A stretch of DNA of 64,000 nt from Tubulanus polymorphus. Taxonomy: Eukaryota > Nemertea > Palaeonemertea > Tubulaniformes > Tubulanidae. The stretch spans positions 20,230,450 to 20,294,449 of the forward strand of contig NC_134029.1 of the NCBI RefSeq assembly GCF_964204645.1. The letters are read 5' to 3'. The first letter of the stretch is position 1. Each line of letters starts with the position of its first letter. The position numbers and the translations under genes were made by a program. The notes under the pieces are model-generated. The model was not told where the DNA came from. It ran no database searches and saw nothing but the letters and a program-made list of their open reading frames with translations. Below, in pieces: positions 23,251 to 35,495 of the stretch.

Positions 23251-24361
23251 GTAAGTTCATCTTTAACCTTATCATCAATCTGTGTCTTATTACTACATTT
23301 CGTTTGACGAGAATCGAATACAATTTCAGATTTCATCAAATTTGCGTTGTTTACATTTTTTCGTTTTTGTCCTTGGGACCAAGTTGCCTAATGGGGAACC
23401 AATAGGGAACCTACCAATAGGGAACCTACCAATGCTACTGTGGCAATCGTGGATTCCACTTATGGCAGGCGAGGATCCACCAGGTTCGCTAGTAGTTAGC
23501 CTGTCTTCCGCATTCGATTTCTTCTGCATTTCAGTAAAAACTGAATGAACGTTTTTGTTGGATGATTAACTATTATAATTAGTGATAACTATACCGACCG
23601 CTGAGTGGGAAAGAATTAAGCTTAAGTAAATTTAGTTGGTCTTGTCATAACATATGGATTTTGGCGCCTGAAAATGAACTAATTGATAATAAACTAGTTT
23701 GATACTGAGTGCTCGTCGCGCCATCTGGTGGTATAGCTGGTGTTACGGGTCCCTATTGCCTGGCCGGTTCATGTTGACTATAACCAATGGATTCTCACAG
23801 CTGCAAAACTGGACCCTGAGCCAATTTGAAAATGCAGGCGTTTGAGCAAATAATGCTTTCAGTTGAGAAAAATTGGAACTTTTTTCCCGTCAGTTTCATC
23901 TTGGAGGCAAGAAATATGAGTTGAAAAATCAAAGTAATCTACAACTGCAATCAGTTACTAGATGTCTTTTCATTTAGCGAACTTTAAGGTTCATTAATTA
24001 CAGATTCCTCCACATTCGACAAAAGAGCGCTTTATCCTTTGGGCTATGATGCGTAAGTCGATGAACCTTTCCATTTTTACGCGACCGTTTTTTGAGGACG
24101 CAAGACACGTACGTAGTCGCGGAAACCGACGTTTCGAACGATCAGTATTCGGCATCGATTGTAAACTGATAAGAACTGATATTTAGACGCGACTTCCATT
24201 CGATATATTCTTCTTTGATCTCGCCGAAGATAACGCGAATAATTTATATATCATCGGCGTTGTCAGCGGCGGCGTTTCAATAGTTTCAGTCGATTCGCTG
24301 CTCTCGTCGTATTTCAATATCGTATGCAAATATCTCGACTATAAACGCATAGCATTATTAG

Positions 24362-24640
24362 AGCCACGTGTAGATGATCCGGCCCAGGTCGAATTAGCCC
24401 GTATTGGACCCGAGTCAAATTTGGCCCGTGTCTTATTAGAGAGTGTGTTCACTCATAAACCACTCACTACATACTGAACAATCAAAGTGTCAATTCCAGA
24501 ACCAATTGCAATTCACATGCAATAATTTGGCCCATGCTAAAATTTGGCTGGGGCCTGGTCTATTTTTTTTTGGATGGGCCAAACAGGAACGGCTCGCTTT
24601 GCTCCTATATGTGAACAGCTGGTCCGGGCCAATCGCGGCT
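24362..24640 (+). mobile_element. MITE family A copy 4
   Basis: AGCCACGTGTAGATGATCCGG to GGGCCAATCGCGGCT, with the AATTCACATGCAATAATTTGG and AACCACTCACTACATACTGAACAAT blocks. Confidence 0.85.
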
Positions 24641-24710
24641 ATACTCCTGATTCAGTACCAGCACTTCAATCAAGTTTGAATTGACCATGTAGACCTTCGA
24701 AATCAAACCA

Positions 24711-24852
24711 GGGGCCGGTTGCATAGTCGTGGCTTAGACTTAAGACCAGTCTAAGACCAACTTAGTTCTATAGCCAATCTAACAATTTAAGACCAGTCTT
24801 AAGATTTAAGACCACTTTCGGACTTAAGTCACGACTGTGCAACTGGGCCCTG
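24711..24852. mobile_element. Foldback repeat family C copy
   Basis: GGGGCCGGTTGCATAGTCGT ... GTCACGACTGTGCAACTGGG, same interior words as the copies at 12 kb. Adjoins a family A copy on the left and the 132-bp tandem duplication on the right. Confidence 0.87.
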
Positions 24853-25115
24853 GACAGTATGAAAACATTATCGATAGAGCTGGGCCCATTGTCATGAAGC
24901 CCATCCAATGCATGGTGAATGCGCTTCTTCATTGTTTTTGAGTCTGCCTTCTAAGCAGTTAGAATTGAACCTGATTCCGACCAGGACAGTATGAAAACAT
25001 TATCGATAGAGCTTGGCCCATTATCATGAAGCCCATTGGTTGCATGGTGAACGTGCTTGTTAATGGTTTTTGAGTCCGTCGTCTAAGCAGTTAGAATTGA
25101 ATCTGATTCCGAGGC
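24852..25115. repeat. Tandem duplication, 132-bp unit, two copies
   Basis: GGACAGTATGAAAACATTAT starts at 24852 and again at 24984. Both copies end with CTAAGCAGTTAGAATTGAA. About 10 percent divergence. Confidence 0.92.
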
Positions 25116-25692
25116 CATTCTGCGACTCTTCTTGCGCTGGCGTCTTCACATTTGAGCACAGACGCGAGGGTTTAACGTAAACACAATTCAATTGAATTCG
25201 AGCTCGACGCTCGTCTTAAGGGCTCGTACAATAGGTCGCGTAGAGAATGGAACTGACTCGAATAATCGATATCGCCGAAGAGATAAGCACGCACTTCGCC
25301 GACGCAATCCATTTAGGAAGAGCTGGTATTTGATTGTTCGCATGACTGATCCAGTGATCATTCGACTATGTGGTTCAATAAATTGAATTGCCTGTTGAAC
25401 CTTGTTCGAGACTCTATTTATTTCTACAATATGAACTGCCTCCTTATCCAGCGCCGCAGCCGCTGAGCTCGCAGCGCTCTGTATTAAGCTGTTTATGAAT
25501 GACGAGGTTCAGCCCCTGGTTGTAGGTATTTGATGATTATGAATTTACTGACGCGGCTGCATTACCTATATCAACGATTTTCTCACAGCATCGGCAAATT
25601 GGGAAAAACTGACATTTCAAAAATTGTATTTCCCCGTTTGGTAGCGTTTGCAGGTTTGGAAATATTTTAGCATGAGTCAAAGGATTGCATGT

Positions 25693-26019
25693 CATGGTTC
25701 CCATAGAACAGGGAAATTGGGAAAAACAAAGGAATTTTGAAATGATGATTCCCAGTTTGGTAATATTTGGGAATTTCGAGAAATTTTCCTCAAATCGGGG
25801 AAATATTTGGGAAATTCATTTACATTTCACGTATCGTATTTGCCACGTGCAACTTCCTTCAGCAATTTCCCTTGAGAATCACCTTTATCAACCAGTCACC
25901 ACTAAAATGTTGACTGTAGTATATGATCGTATCTGTTCATTTCCATTTGGGAAAATTGAAAAATCACCCATGAAATATTTGGGAAAAACCTTTTAATTCA
26001 TGTTACTGCGGGAACCATG
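25693..26019 (+). mobile_element. Palindromic-end repeat family I copy 1
   Basis: CATGGTTCCCATAGAACAGGG to TGCGGGAACCATG (inverted ends). Interior blocks GGGAAATATTTGGGAAATTC, ATCACCTTTATCAACCAGTC and TCACCCATGAAATATTTGGG recur in all copies. No coding frame of note. Confidence 0.88.
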
Positions 26020-26033
26020 CCATGTGTATGCTT

Positions 26034-26157
26034 ACCGGTTCGGAAAGTGACTCAAATCACTTCAGTCTTTCAAATTTGGTATGAGCCATATATAACTCAG
26101 GGGGTCTGATCCGTGCCAATTTGGCCCGGACCAAATCATCACCGCATGATCGCGGCT
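26034..26157 (-). mobile_element. MITE family A fragment
   Basis: Ends in GCATGATCGCGGCT and contains GGTCTGATCCGTGCCAATTTGGCCCGG, the family A left end in reverse. Directly follows a family I element. Confidence 0.8.
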
Positions 26158-26884
26158 AGCCTCGAGTAACTCGCTGTTCATACACGCCGATCAATCTTGA
26201 TATTTTGCGTCCTCAAATCTTTACGCGCCGATGTTGTTTCTGTATTTCTCGTGTTGACTAGGGACTTTTTCTGTCGGCTTCCAAAATTCGTGATCGATCG
26301 CCTTGTAATCTATCATTGTAGTTAAAAATGCCTTTGTTAAAAGAATGAAGCGATAAATACTTGTTATTGATTTAACTGTTTAACTGTGTAATTGATGATC
26401 TGGCGGCTTTTCTCAATTTCGAAGCTTATCAATTCATTTCGATAATGGTTTCCCTTAATATGATCCAGTCTTCGGGGAAAATAATAAATCTCCTCAACGG
26501 CGACGGCAAATATTAGAATCCAGGGAATGATCTGAATTTTTCCCTCCAGGGTAGTGGTGGGGATACGTGAGATAGTGGGTACCTAGGAATAAGCGGAGTC
26601 TTCAGAGACTTTTTAGATGTAATGTAGTTATTATATTGTAATACAGTATGTATAATGATGAGCCGAGCGGGATCAATTTTGTAAAGAAATCTTAAGTTAC
26701 CGAAAGAAACCATTGATGAAACACTATTAGTCTTAAGTTGTAATGATGATGTGGAGAAATCCCATTCTCGCAAAGAAAAACTATCCAGAAATGGTTTCCT
26801 CTATTTTTGTTAATGATTTATTTTCAATGTTTTGACTATATCCTTATAGTCATCTGAAGGAATATTACAGTATTCATGAATGTT

Positions 26885-27225
26885 AAAAATGAATAACACA
26901 CATGACAAGGAAACATGGAAACAAGAGACAGAAACATGTTTCCTACATACACAATGCAAGGAAACATTGTATCAAGAGACAGAAGCATGTTTCCAATGCA
27001 CAGGATGCAGGGAAACAGAAACAAAGACTGAAAAATGTTACCAATGCAGACCATTCACGGAAACAAGAAGCAGAAACATATTTCCAATGTATACGACACA
27101 TGGAAACAAAGAGACGGAAACATGCTTCCAATGCATACGACTCAGGGGAACATGGAAACAAGAGAAAGAAATATGTATCAAGCGCACAACACATGGAAAC
27201 ATGGAAACAATCTATAGAAATGAAA
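26885..27225. repeat. Diverged 43-51-bp tandem minisatellite
   Basis: Units carry GGAAACAAGAGACAGAAACA and TGTTTCCAATGCA. Spacing between successive units varies from 43 to 51 bp. It shares the GAAACA...GAAACATGTTT theme with the 55-bp array at 21.9 kb and may be a related family. A 184-codon frame across it is repeat-derived. Confidence 0.85.
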
Positions 27226-28249
27226 TGTTTTCGAGCGTTTTCCTGTGAAGTGGGCGTATACGCTAAACGAGAAACATGTTTCGATTCTGTGTTTGCCTGT
27301 TTCCGTCGCATGAGTCGGGCTTCAAGGAAATCTGATCTTTTCTTCCCGAACGCGGGATTTTTCTGTATTACCGAAAGAAAACCTGCAAACGGAATCGGTC
27401 GAATCGAAGAACGAACGAACGACGCTTCAGCGGTATCAACTCGAAATGGAACCTAAACTCCTGGCGTAGAGACTTCAAACGAAAAAAATAGAAACCCACC
27501 TGACGACGAGACGCGAAGATATAATCCGATTGATAAACTCTAGTTACCGTGGAAACAAATACAATACGGTTCAGCCATTCGAAGAGCGATTCATGCCGTC
27601 GAATATAAAAGGTTTATCAGGAATTTCTGCGCGAAATGAATTCTATTCAGTACCAGAGACGACTGAACGTGATGAAACGAGATATTGTAACCGGGTTTAA
27701 CGACCACGAGGAATCTAAGTCGTATTGAATCACGAATAAGGTGTGATTATGAATAAAACATTTGAAGTTGACTGACGAAGATTAGTTCCGACAATCTTCA
27801 ATTCAATTAATATTTATCGCAGACGCGACGAGTAATTACTTTCTTGTCTCACTTTGATTTTTTTTTCCTGACGTAATATGTCTTGTCACGTACCTTGCAA
27901 AACCAAACCGTATCAACGCGTTAATGATTTATGTCTATTTGGCAATGTGGAGTTATGGATCCCGTCGAGTCAAAATCTTTCAACTCAGGAGATGAAATTA
28001 TTCGATTTTCAATCTGGGTCATAATGTATGAAAAACCGATTTAGTCGACTAAATCCTATTCAGTCAGCTGTTTTGTCAGTTGGTTGCTAAGTCATGATAA
28101 GCCCGAAAATAAGCTAGAATCTTAAGACCATTCAAGAGCGAAATAACTGAACTGGTCTTAGTTAGATCTAATGGCTGGCATAGGTCTGCAACTGCTTGCA
28201 CGCGAGGGCGCAGATCTAGGGCTAGCAGATGCAAGTTGACATTGGCCTG

Positions 28250-28420
28250 GCTTGTATCATCCTCCCCCCGGCAGGGATTCGAACCTGATGGCATCGAGAC
28301 TCGCCACAAACCCTGCCACACTAGACCGAGTGGACAGCTAAGATAATGTCATTATTAGCCAATCAGATATTCCGTTTTATTTTAGCCCGGGTTTTCCTAA
28401 TAGTTCTTCCGTGAAACGTA
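28250..28420. mobile_element. Family J, single arm
   Basis: CGGCAGGGATTCGAACCTGATGGCATCGAGA (B box reversed), CTAGACCGAGTGGACAGC (A box reversed), then AGCCAATCAGATATTCCGTTTTATTTTAGCCCGGGTTTTCC. The opposite arm is missing. Confidence 0.82.
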
Positions 28421-28429
28421 CCTCAGCGT

Positions 28430-28550
28430 TTTTTTTTCTTTGAATACCATGTTTTTGAAGAAATTAAGTAAATTCGCCGCGGCAATATTTAGAACCTGTC
28501 CAAAATTGGTATTTGGCCGCAGCAATCAAAAATTGCTTCCAACGCGCCTG
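28430..28550. repeat. Repeat family G, copy 2 (opposite orientation)
   Basis: TTTGAATACCATGTTTTTGAAG ... AGAACCTGTCCAAAATTGG ... TTGCTTCCAACGCGCC is the reverse complement of the family G insert at 7036. Confidence 0.78.
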
Positions 28551-28983
28551 ATATAGCTGGCAGTCGCGAGGCCAACCTACGCTCGGCTTAAGGCGTGATT
28601 GCGTATCTAGCCGGTCAGATTTGAGCATCGTCGAGTAATAAATGAGACCGTAGCTTCTTTCCGGTGCGATTAGAACGGTGTTTATACCCCGATTGCTGGG
28701 TGCGGAGTGTTACGGTGTGATTAATGACACGATATGTCTTTCTCGTGACCTTTCCAAAGGCTTTAGTATGTCACGCGTAATCAGTAATCACTGGCGGCCA
28801 ATTCGTGACGAGTTTGCCCTCATGTGCGATGCGTCTAGGATTAGACCTGTCCGGTCAATGTTGACCAGTCGCTCGCCCGATTATTTTCCAATCTAGTGAT
28901 CCATCATTAACGCGTTGACACGAGCAAACGAGGAAACTTTCTAGATTACGAAAAAAAACCAGTTCCACATTTGATATCAATAT

Positions 28984-29484
28984 AGCCGCGATCACACGGA
29001 GATGATTCGGCCCGGGCAAAATTGGCCCTGATCAGGCCCGAGTTATATTTGGCCCGTGCCTAATTAGAGAGCCACAGAAACCACTCACTCGATACTAAAC
29101 AATGCTTAAACATAGCGAAGTTTCAGCAATTGGTTCAGCGTGTTTCCCATGCAATTCACATGCAATAATTTGACCCGTGACCCAAAAATTTGGCTCGGGC
29201 CTGCAGTGTTTTCGATAAGAATTTAACAAGCCAGGTCCCTTTGAAAAACAGGAGGGTCCCCCCTAAGTCACAGTCCCTCAAACGAAAGCTGGTTTGAAAA
29301 ACAGGCGGGTCCTTTACAAACAACAGATGGGTCTGGGACCTGGGTCCTGGTTCTTATTGAAAACACTGGCCTGGTGCCATGTTTCAGGTCGGGCTTAACA
29401 GGCATGGGCCCATTTGGCACTTATGTCAGCAGTGATTCTGGGCCTAATTTGGCATGGGCCAAAAATGTGCGGATGATCGCGGCT
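28984..29484 (+). mobile_element. MITE family A copy, split by an N5 insertion
   Basis: AGCCGCGATCACACGGAGATG to GCGGATGATCGCGGCT, flanked by TA dinucleotides. The segment 29204-29368 is the N5 element; without it the copy is about 331 bp. Confidence 0.9.
29204..29368. mobile_element. N5 MITE copy 2, nested in family A
   Basis: 165 bp, same ends as the copy at 6622, flanked by GCCTG on both sides (29199-29203, 29369-29373). Inserted into the GGGCCTG of a family A element. Confidence 0.9.
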
Positions 29485-30797
29485 TATATACCCTGTTACC
29501 AGTCTAGCATGTAGTTAAACTGGTCCGGAAGTTGATGTTTTTACTCTTTAAATCTGGACCAGATAATTAAATCAAGGAACATAGGTAGTTTTTTCTTCTC
29601 TAAAAGAAGCGCATTCGATACTCAATAACATCTAATGGATCGCGAAAACAAACGGATTTCGCCGAGATTCTACATTTATATCTTGTAAAAATTAGACACT
29701 CTGCACTTATTTTTCAAACAGTTCAGAATGAACATCACATATGAAAATCTGCCTTTTCTGTATTCCTCACTTCAGCTCCTTCTGCTGACCTGAAACGAAT
29801 AGACTTTAACTGTGTTTTCTTCCAATTCCACGATCAGCAGAAAGGTGTACTTTCGTGCTGGTCGACCAGTTGATACCGTGCGTATGTTGTAGAGAGACTA
29901 TTAAAGAGGTGTGCTCTACAATCGGAAGCGATCCTTTGTCGAACATCTCTTAAAATCCGAATCCAGACGAGGAGAATACTAACTAGTATATTTTCGATGA
30001 TCTGATGTGAATATTATTTATTGATGTATGTCAAAGCTCGCAACTCGCAGGTCGGCCTTTTTGTTATAGTATCCGGAGCTCACGACTCGCAGGTCGGCCC
30101 TGTTCTGATCTGATCTATCCTGAGCTCAACTGAACTGAGCTGGACTGGACTTTCTGAACTCTCTCAAAAATGTTAATTAGATATTCTTTAGTGATGACTA
30201 GAGTTGACATAAGCGTAAAACTGACATGTGAGAGAGTGCCAAACTTACATTATACTATACAGTTCATGATGATATTAATTATCTTTCTCCAAAGTTGGTA
30301 ATTACTAAATCAAAAGAGTATCTACTACAATTGTTATTTTACTGATAATCATAAGATATACATCTGACATTGAAACTATAGTGTAAAATCCTCATTTCAT
30401 AACAGACCTCCTCTTGTACTGGCTGTAGGGCAGACAGCTCTGGAACTTCGACCAATATCCCCAGACATTTCCAGACATTTTCGGAATTCTAATGATATCT
30501 CTTCCAAATTCAATGAACGTTCTGCCGACGGACATCGCCTATTTTCGTCAAACATTGTTACAACAAGATCTAGAAATAGTTTCTAAGTGCTTTCCTCTGA
30601 TAGGCTATAATTTGTCTGAAGCTCTAAGAACTCCTAAGACAGGCATTTATCGGTTTCAGTATTCCTGAAGATGACGACACGTCGTAATGAACCACTAGCG
30701 CGAGGAAACCAATTCAGATTCTGAAAATATTTTCTTAGAAAATCCCACTGTACAAAAAAGAAGAGCTTTTTGTATTGTCATGGATCCTACAATACAG

Positions 30798-30907
30798 GAC
30801 CCAGTTCCACAGTCGTGAGTTAAAGATTTGACTCTGAGTTAGAGCATTGAAAATGAACTAATTTTAACTCAGAGTTAAATCTAATTCACAACTGTGGAAC
30901 TGGGTCC
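30798..30907. mobile_element. Foldback repeat family D (110 bp)
   Basis: GGACCCAGTTCCACAGTCGTG at the left and ACAACTGTGGAACTGGGTCC at the right form about 30-bp inverted arms; the interior TTAACTCAGAGTTAA pairs as well. It lies inside a family I element. Confidence 0.88.
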
Positions 30908-31124
30908 AGGATGGGAAAAACTTTGGAATTTCGACATGATAATTTCCAGTTTGGAAATATTTGGGAATTTGAAAAAATGTTCCTCAAATCAGGGAAATAT
31001 TTGGGAAATTCTTTTACATTTCTCATGTTGCATTTGCCAAGGGGAACTTTCTTCAGCGATTTCCTTGAAAATCACCTTTATCAACCAGTTTTTACGCATA
31101 TAGGACAAGCTGTATAACCACTGG

Positions 31125-31190
31125 CCAAGTGAACTAGTTCTAATGGTTAGCACGCTTGCTTTCTATGTACAAGACCCGGGTTTGACGCAT
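31125..31190 (+). repeat. tRNA-like insertion (SINE head or tRNA pseudogene)
   Basis: AACTAGTTCTAATGGTTAGCACGC has an A-box-like TAGTTCTAATGG, and CCCGGGTTTGACGC is a degraded B box at tRNA spacing. ACGCATA occurs on both sides of the insert (31095, 31185), a possible target duplication. Too degraded for a functional tRNA. Confidence 0.5.
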
Positions 31191-33343
31191 AATTTCACTG
31201 TCATTTCTCTTAATCATTACATAGTCACCACCAGTACGATTGTATTTGTTCATTTCCATTTGGAAAAATTCTAAAATCGCCCATGAAATACTCGGAAAAA
31301 GCCTGGGAATTTTTGATTCATCAAACTGTGGGAGCGATGTATCGCGAGATTTTACCGTATCGTTTTTTTGGCTACCCCTGCAATATGTTATGGAAGCTTG
31401 TATCGCGAGAGTAGTCATCGATATATACGGTACTTACTGCTGCTATTTTTGAGAGTTCGTGATCAGATAATGTATCAGGGGGGAATCGAAGAGGATTCAT
31501 GTCACGCTTTTGTGTGTTGTTTGTCTTATTTCTATGACAGGACGTTAATTCTTTTCTTTCACCTGGCCAAACAAAAATTCCCCGCAGTCCGGGGATAACG
31601 GATGACTTGTAGCCGCCGTCCGTGCTCACGGGTCTCTGCATCACTTTCTTTTTTAAGTAATCAATGCCTTTCTATTCGACGTGTGGATTCTATGCGTGGG
31701 CAGCGTATTTCCTTGCAGTGCGTTGAAATTCTCAAGTCCCACGGTCGTAAAGAAAGCCGAAAAGTTTAAGAAAATATGAAATCGTTAGAATTAATCGTAA
31801 GATCTGAATTTTTAGATTTCCGCTAAAAACCATTTTCGTCTTTTCGGCATTCTGCTTGTGGAACTTTGATGTATTATTCACTCGTGACTCGGTGCGAAGT
31901 TCTACCTCGTATGCGACGCGTTGTGAATCTCGAAGCTTTTCCTTTCGATGTTCATGAAATATTTAGCGAAAAAGAATATTCGAAATCTGTTACGAAATTT
32001 ACTTTCATGCCCTGTATCAAATCTCTGTTAAACGTTGTCATTTCTGCATTAGCAGGGGTGGATCCAGGGATCACTGTCGGGGGTAGCACAACTTATAAAA
32101 TGGGCATTTTGAAATTAAAAAGGGCATTCTTAAATTTTGCTTTTCGCCGCAAATTCCAAGTAATCTAAAGTCCTGACCCGAAGTGCTTTCTAGTATCTTA
32201 ACTGCATTGAGATGTAGTTTCCAGGTAATAAAGACAGAATCTTGAAGAATCGTGTGCTTATTGTTCGAAATTATCTACCTCGTCTTGTAAAAAAGTGCCC
32301 TTTTCTACTTCATGGGCATGACCAAAAAAATTTCAAGAAAAAGGCACAAGATTTTCGCGGCGGCAGCACGTGCTACCGTCTGAATCGGCGCCTGATCAGT
32401 AGATTAGTTTTATCTTTGAAAAATTTGACGGTCTAAAACTTCCTTGCGGTTCCTTTTCAACCAGCAAATACTCCTTCAGACGCAAAATAAAGTACATTCT
32501 CATATCCAGCTATACTCAAACTCCCATCTCTGCGATGACCCTTTATACTGATACAATTAAATCGCTCTTCTTTTTCATTGTCTTATTCTACTCTTCTCTT
32601 GTTTCCTCTGTTTTTCGTTTCAAGGGCCTTCTGGCTTTTGCTTGGCCCTCATAAGAAAGAAAGCCTCCTTTTATTTTTGTTTCGTTTGTAAACAGTTTTT
32701 AACTGAACTATCAACATGAATGATGTTGAAAATGAATTTTAGGCATCGAAATGTTACCTTACGGTGCAGAGAAACTGTGCATTCATAATCTAGGCGCAGA
32801 TACAGGATGCAGATATTCGTCTGATTCTGTGACAATTTCTTAGAACTCTAGAAAACCCGATTTTATCAGTTTATTTTGAAACAGCAATATCGAACTTCTA
32901 CGAGGAATATGTCCTCGTTTCCAGACGATTTCCAAGAAATATTGGAGAACAGAAATTCTTAGAGGAATATATTCGCTTGTTCAGAGTTGGTCGCATTCAA
33001 GGCTAGAGGATAAAATGTGCTGGAGGGTAAAATGTTTCGACTCAATTTGCGTGACCTTCTTAAACGATATTCATCTATCCAATTAAAATGTTCTCTTGCA
33101 TTAATAGTGAGACTAGAGACTGCCCTAGAGGTAGAGATTATACCGAGCTTAATGAAGAAACACTTTTTTGCTTTGTCAGTAGAACTGTATTTAACTATCT
33201 CTATTTCACACGTATATATATATTTATATATATCAAAATATGTCAAGTAAACGATCAAAATGAATCGTTCAAATTTTTAAGATATTTACTCATAGCTGAA
33301 GAGCGCTACCTTGCCTGTTATTGCGAATCATAGAGTCCATGGG

Positions 33344-33612
33344 CTACTGAGGGAAATATTTGGGAAGTTTATTTTACACTTCACCTTGCATAGTTCTGGG
33401 ATGTCGATTGCTCGCCCAAGGGCAACTTTCTCCAGCAATATTTCTTGATGACCACCTTCATCAACCTATCACCTCTAAAATGTTGATGTTCCTGTTATAT
33501 GGCGGGTGATATGTGCGCTTTTACGATTAACCCATTCCGTTTGGGAAATTTGAAAAATTGCCCATGAAATACGTGAGAATTCTCTCATTCATATAGCTGT
33601 GGAAACTATGTG
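33344..33612 (+). mobile_element. Family I copy 3, left truncated
   Basis: GGGAAATATTTGGGAAGTTTATTTTACACTTC to CTGTGGAAACTATG, more diverged than other copies. Confidence 0.78.
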
Positions 33613-33764
33613 TTGTGAGTTGGATTGAAATGAAGGGTAATTCGATTAAGCATAAGAGTGTAAGCTTATATAAATACAGCTGAAACCTTACAAGATGAAT
33701 ATCTGTCCCTCCCAGTTTGACATTCAGCTTATGATACTTTTACCGTTCTCAATATATATAAATA

Positions 33765-34087
33765 TATAATAATAATAATAATATGTGTCTTATATAGCGC
33801 TAAATCCAGCCAGGCTGCTCAGAGCGCTTTACATTTTTCGATATTATTAACCCGGCCAATTTTATACTGTAACATGTATCAATCATCTCTCCCTGGGGAG
33901 AAGTAACACCGAGCTACTAACAAACGCTCAGGAGTCATCTATCGGGCCAGGTACCCATTTACTCCTGGGTGGAGAGAGGCAATGAGGATAAGCGTCTTGC
34001 CCGAGGACACTACGGCAATGAACGGGGTTCGAACCCACGAACTGGCTTCCCAGAGTCGAACGCTCTAACCACTCGGCCACACCGCTC
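33765..34087 (-). mobile_element. Full-length tRNA-derived SINE with central core and (ATT)n tail
   Basis: Read on the minus strand: head GGAGCGGTGTGGCCGAGTGG with A box, B box GGGTTCGAACCCC, a core with GGGCAAGACGCTTATCC and GGAGTAAATGGGTACCTGG, then GAGCGCTTT-like and TTTAGCGCTATATAAGACAC before (ATT)n. The core resembles the widely conserved metazoan SINE central domains (Deu-type and relatives); naming the exact superfamily is uncertain. Confidence 0.9.
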
Positions 34088-34172
34088 CATATTGATGTTT
34101 TTTTTTACGTGTAGTTTTATTATCTGAAACGCGATTTCACCTTTTCCAGGGTTGTACTAGATCTTACAGGTA

Positions 34173-34508
34173 TGTGACTTAGACAGCCGGATGAGAAAGA
34201 ATGGTGAATATAGTGGTAGTGCATGTTTTGGCTTGTCTAGGGAGTGTTGCTGTATGTGTCCGGGGGGGGGGGAGGCAGGCAGTGGGGGAAGTAATGGAGA
34301 ATGTAACAGACAGATCGATGAAGTTCCTGTTGTAAATATATGTGACTTAAACAGCCGGATGATAATGAATGGTGAAAATGGTGATGGTGAAAGCGCATAT
34401 TTTGGCTTGTCTAGGGAGTGTTGCCGTACATGTGTCCGGGGGGGGGGGAGGCAGGCAGTGGGGGGAAGTAATTGAGAATGCGACGGATCGATGAAGTTCC
34501 TGTCTATG
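34173..34508. repeat. Tandem duplication, 168-bp unit, two copies
   Basis: TGTGACTTAGACAGCCGGAT at 34173 recurs at 34341, followed in both by TTTTGGCTTGTCTAGGGAGT, a run of 10 or more G and GGCAGGCAGTGGGG. The copies differ by small indels. Confidence 0.93.
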
Positions 34509-35147
34509 TTTGACGTCGGGATAACGACACGGGAAATTAGAAACACCGCCAACAGTGGTAAAACATTATAACCCTCGAACGATATGATACTCGTTCGAGC
34601 TTTGAGCTCGGTCGGTTCATATATTGAAACGGTGCGGGGTTCTTGATATCGTCTCCGTGTTTCGTAAAAGAAACGAGGTTATACAGAAATTAGGTCTGAA
34701 CAGAAAGCAGATATATGGCCCTAGATGCTTCTGTCTTAGCGACAGACCCGGTAAACGCAGGCATTTTTATATTAGCGAGAATTAAAAGGCTCGTCTCGAT
34801 TCGTGAGATCAGGAAACTAATGGGCTTAGTATGCTATTGACTGTAGACAGCCCCGAAGACTTGACCAGCACTACAGCTATTCGTTCATTTGTAATGAGGT
34901 ACTAGCGCACACCAGATACATTGAGTTTTTTGTCGTGAAAATGTGTTCAATTGCTACGAAAATTGATTTTTCGGCTTTTGAATCTGAAAATTATCGAACG
35001 AGTGATCGAATGAATATGACATTAGGTGTACGGTATGGATTTCACTGACAATTGATTTACTGATTCGAAACGTCGGACCACTAGTGGACCATTTGCCACA
35101 GTAAGTCAAGTGGTGCTGGTACCCCGTCGTAAAACTGACTCCAGGGG

Positions 35148-35227
35148 CCGATCTAACAACTTAAGATCAGTATTGATATTCAAGACCACTTTTGGACTTG
35201 AGTCTTGACTGTGCAACTTGGCCCAGA
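35148..35227. mobile_element. Family C fragment, right half
   Basis: ATCTAACAACTTAAGATCAG ... TTGACTGTGCAACTTGGCCC matches the right half of family C. Confidence 0.75.
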
Positions 35228-35344
35228 GCTATACTATACTATAGTTTTGGCAAAGGAATAACTGACAAATTTTTTCAACTCTCCCTTTTAAGTAACTGAG
35301 CTCAGCAGATTTTATGTTTACAATATGATATGTATTTGTGTAGT

Positions 35345-35495
35345 ATTACGTCCCGAGGTGTTTTCTACCTCGCGAGTAGGCAGCTGATTTCGGAGGTGTT
35401 TTCTCCTCCGTCGTCGCGAGTAGGCAGCTGATTTCGGTGGTGTTTTCTCCTCCGTCGTCGTCGTCGTGAGTAGGCAGCTGATTTCATCTCGTGGT
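35345..35495. repeat. Short tandem repeat, three copies of 44-50 bp
   Basis: GAGTAGGCAGCTGATTTC occurs at 35374, 35418 and 35468, each preceded by GGTGTTTTCT and a variable number of CGT triplets. Confidence 0.9.

Larger units (their letters stand above)
30779..31339 (+). mobile_element. Family I copy 2 with two nested insertions
   Basis: Starts CATGGATCC and ends CTGTGGGAGCGATG. Family D (30798-30907) interrupts the left end and a tRNA-like segment (about 31092-31220) interrupts the middle. Confidence 0.8.

Noticed and set aside
26902-27456. 184-codon frame at 26.9 kb
   Set aside because: Mostly the 43-51-bp minisatellite; the remaining C-terminal part has no homology I recognise.
33985-34087. 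Functional tRNA gene on the minus strand
   Set aside because: A and B boxes are good, but the sequence continues into a SINE core and tail and there is no clean tRNA 3' end, so it is a SINE head.
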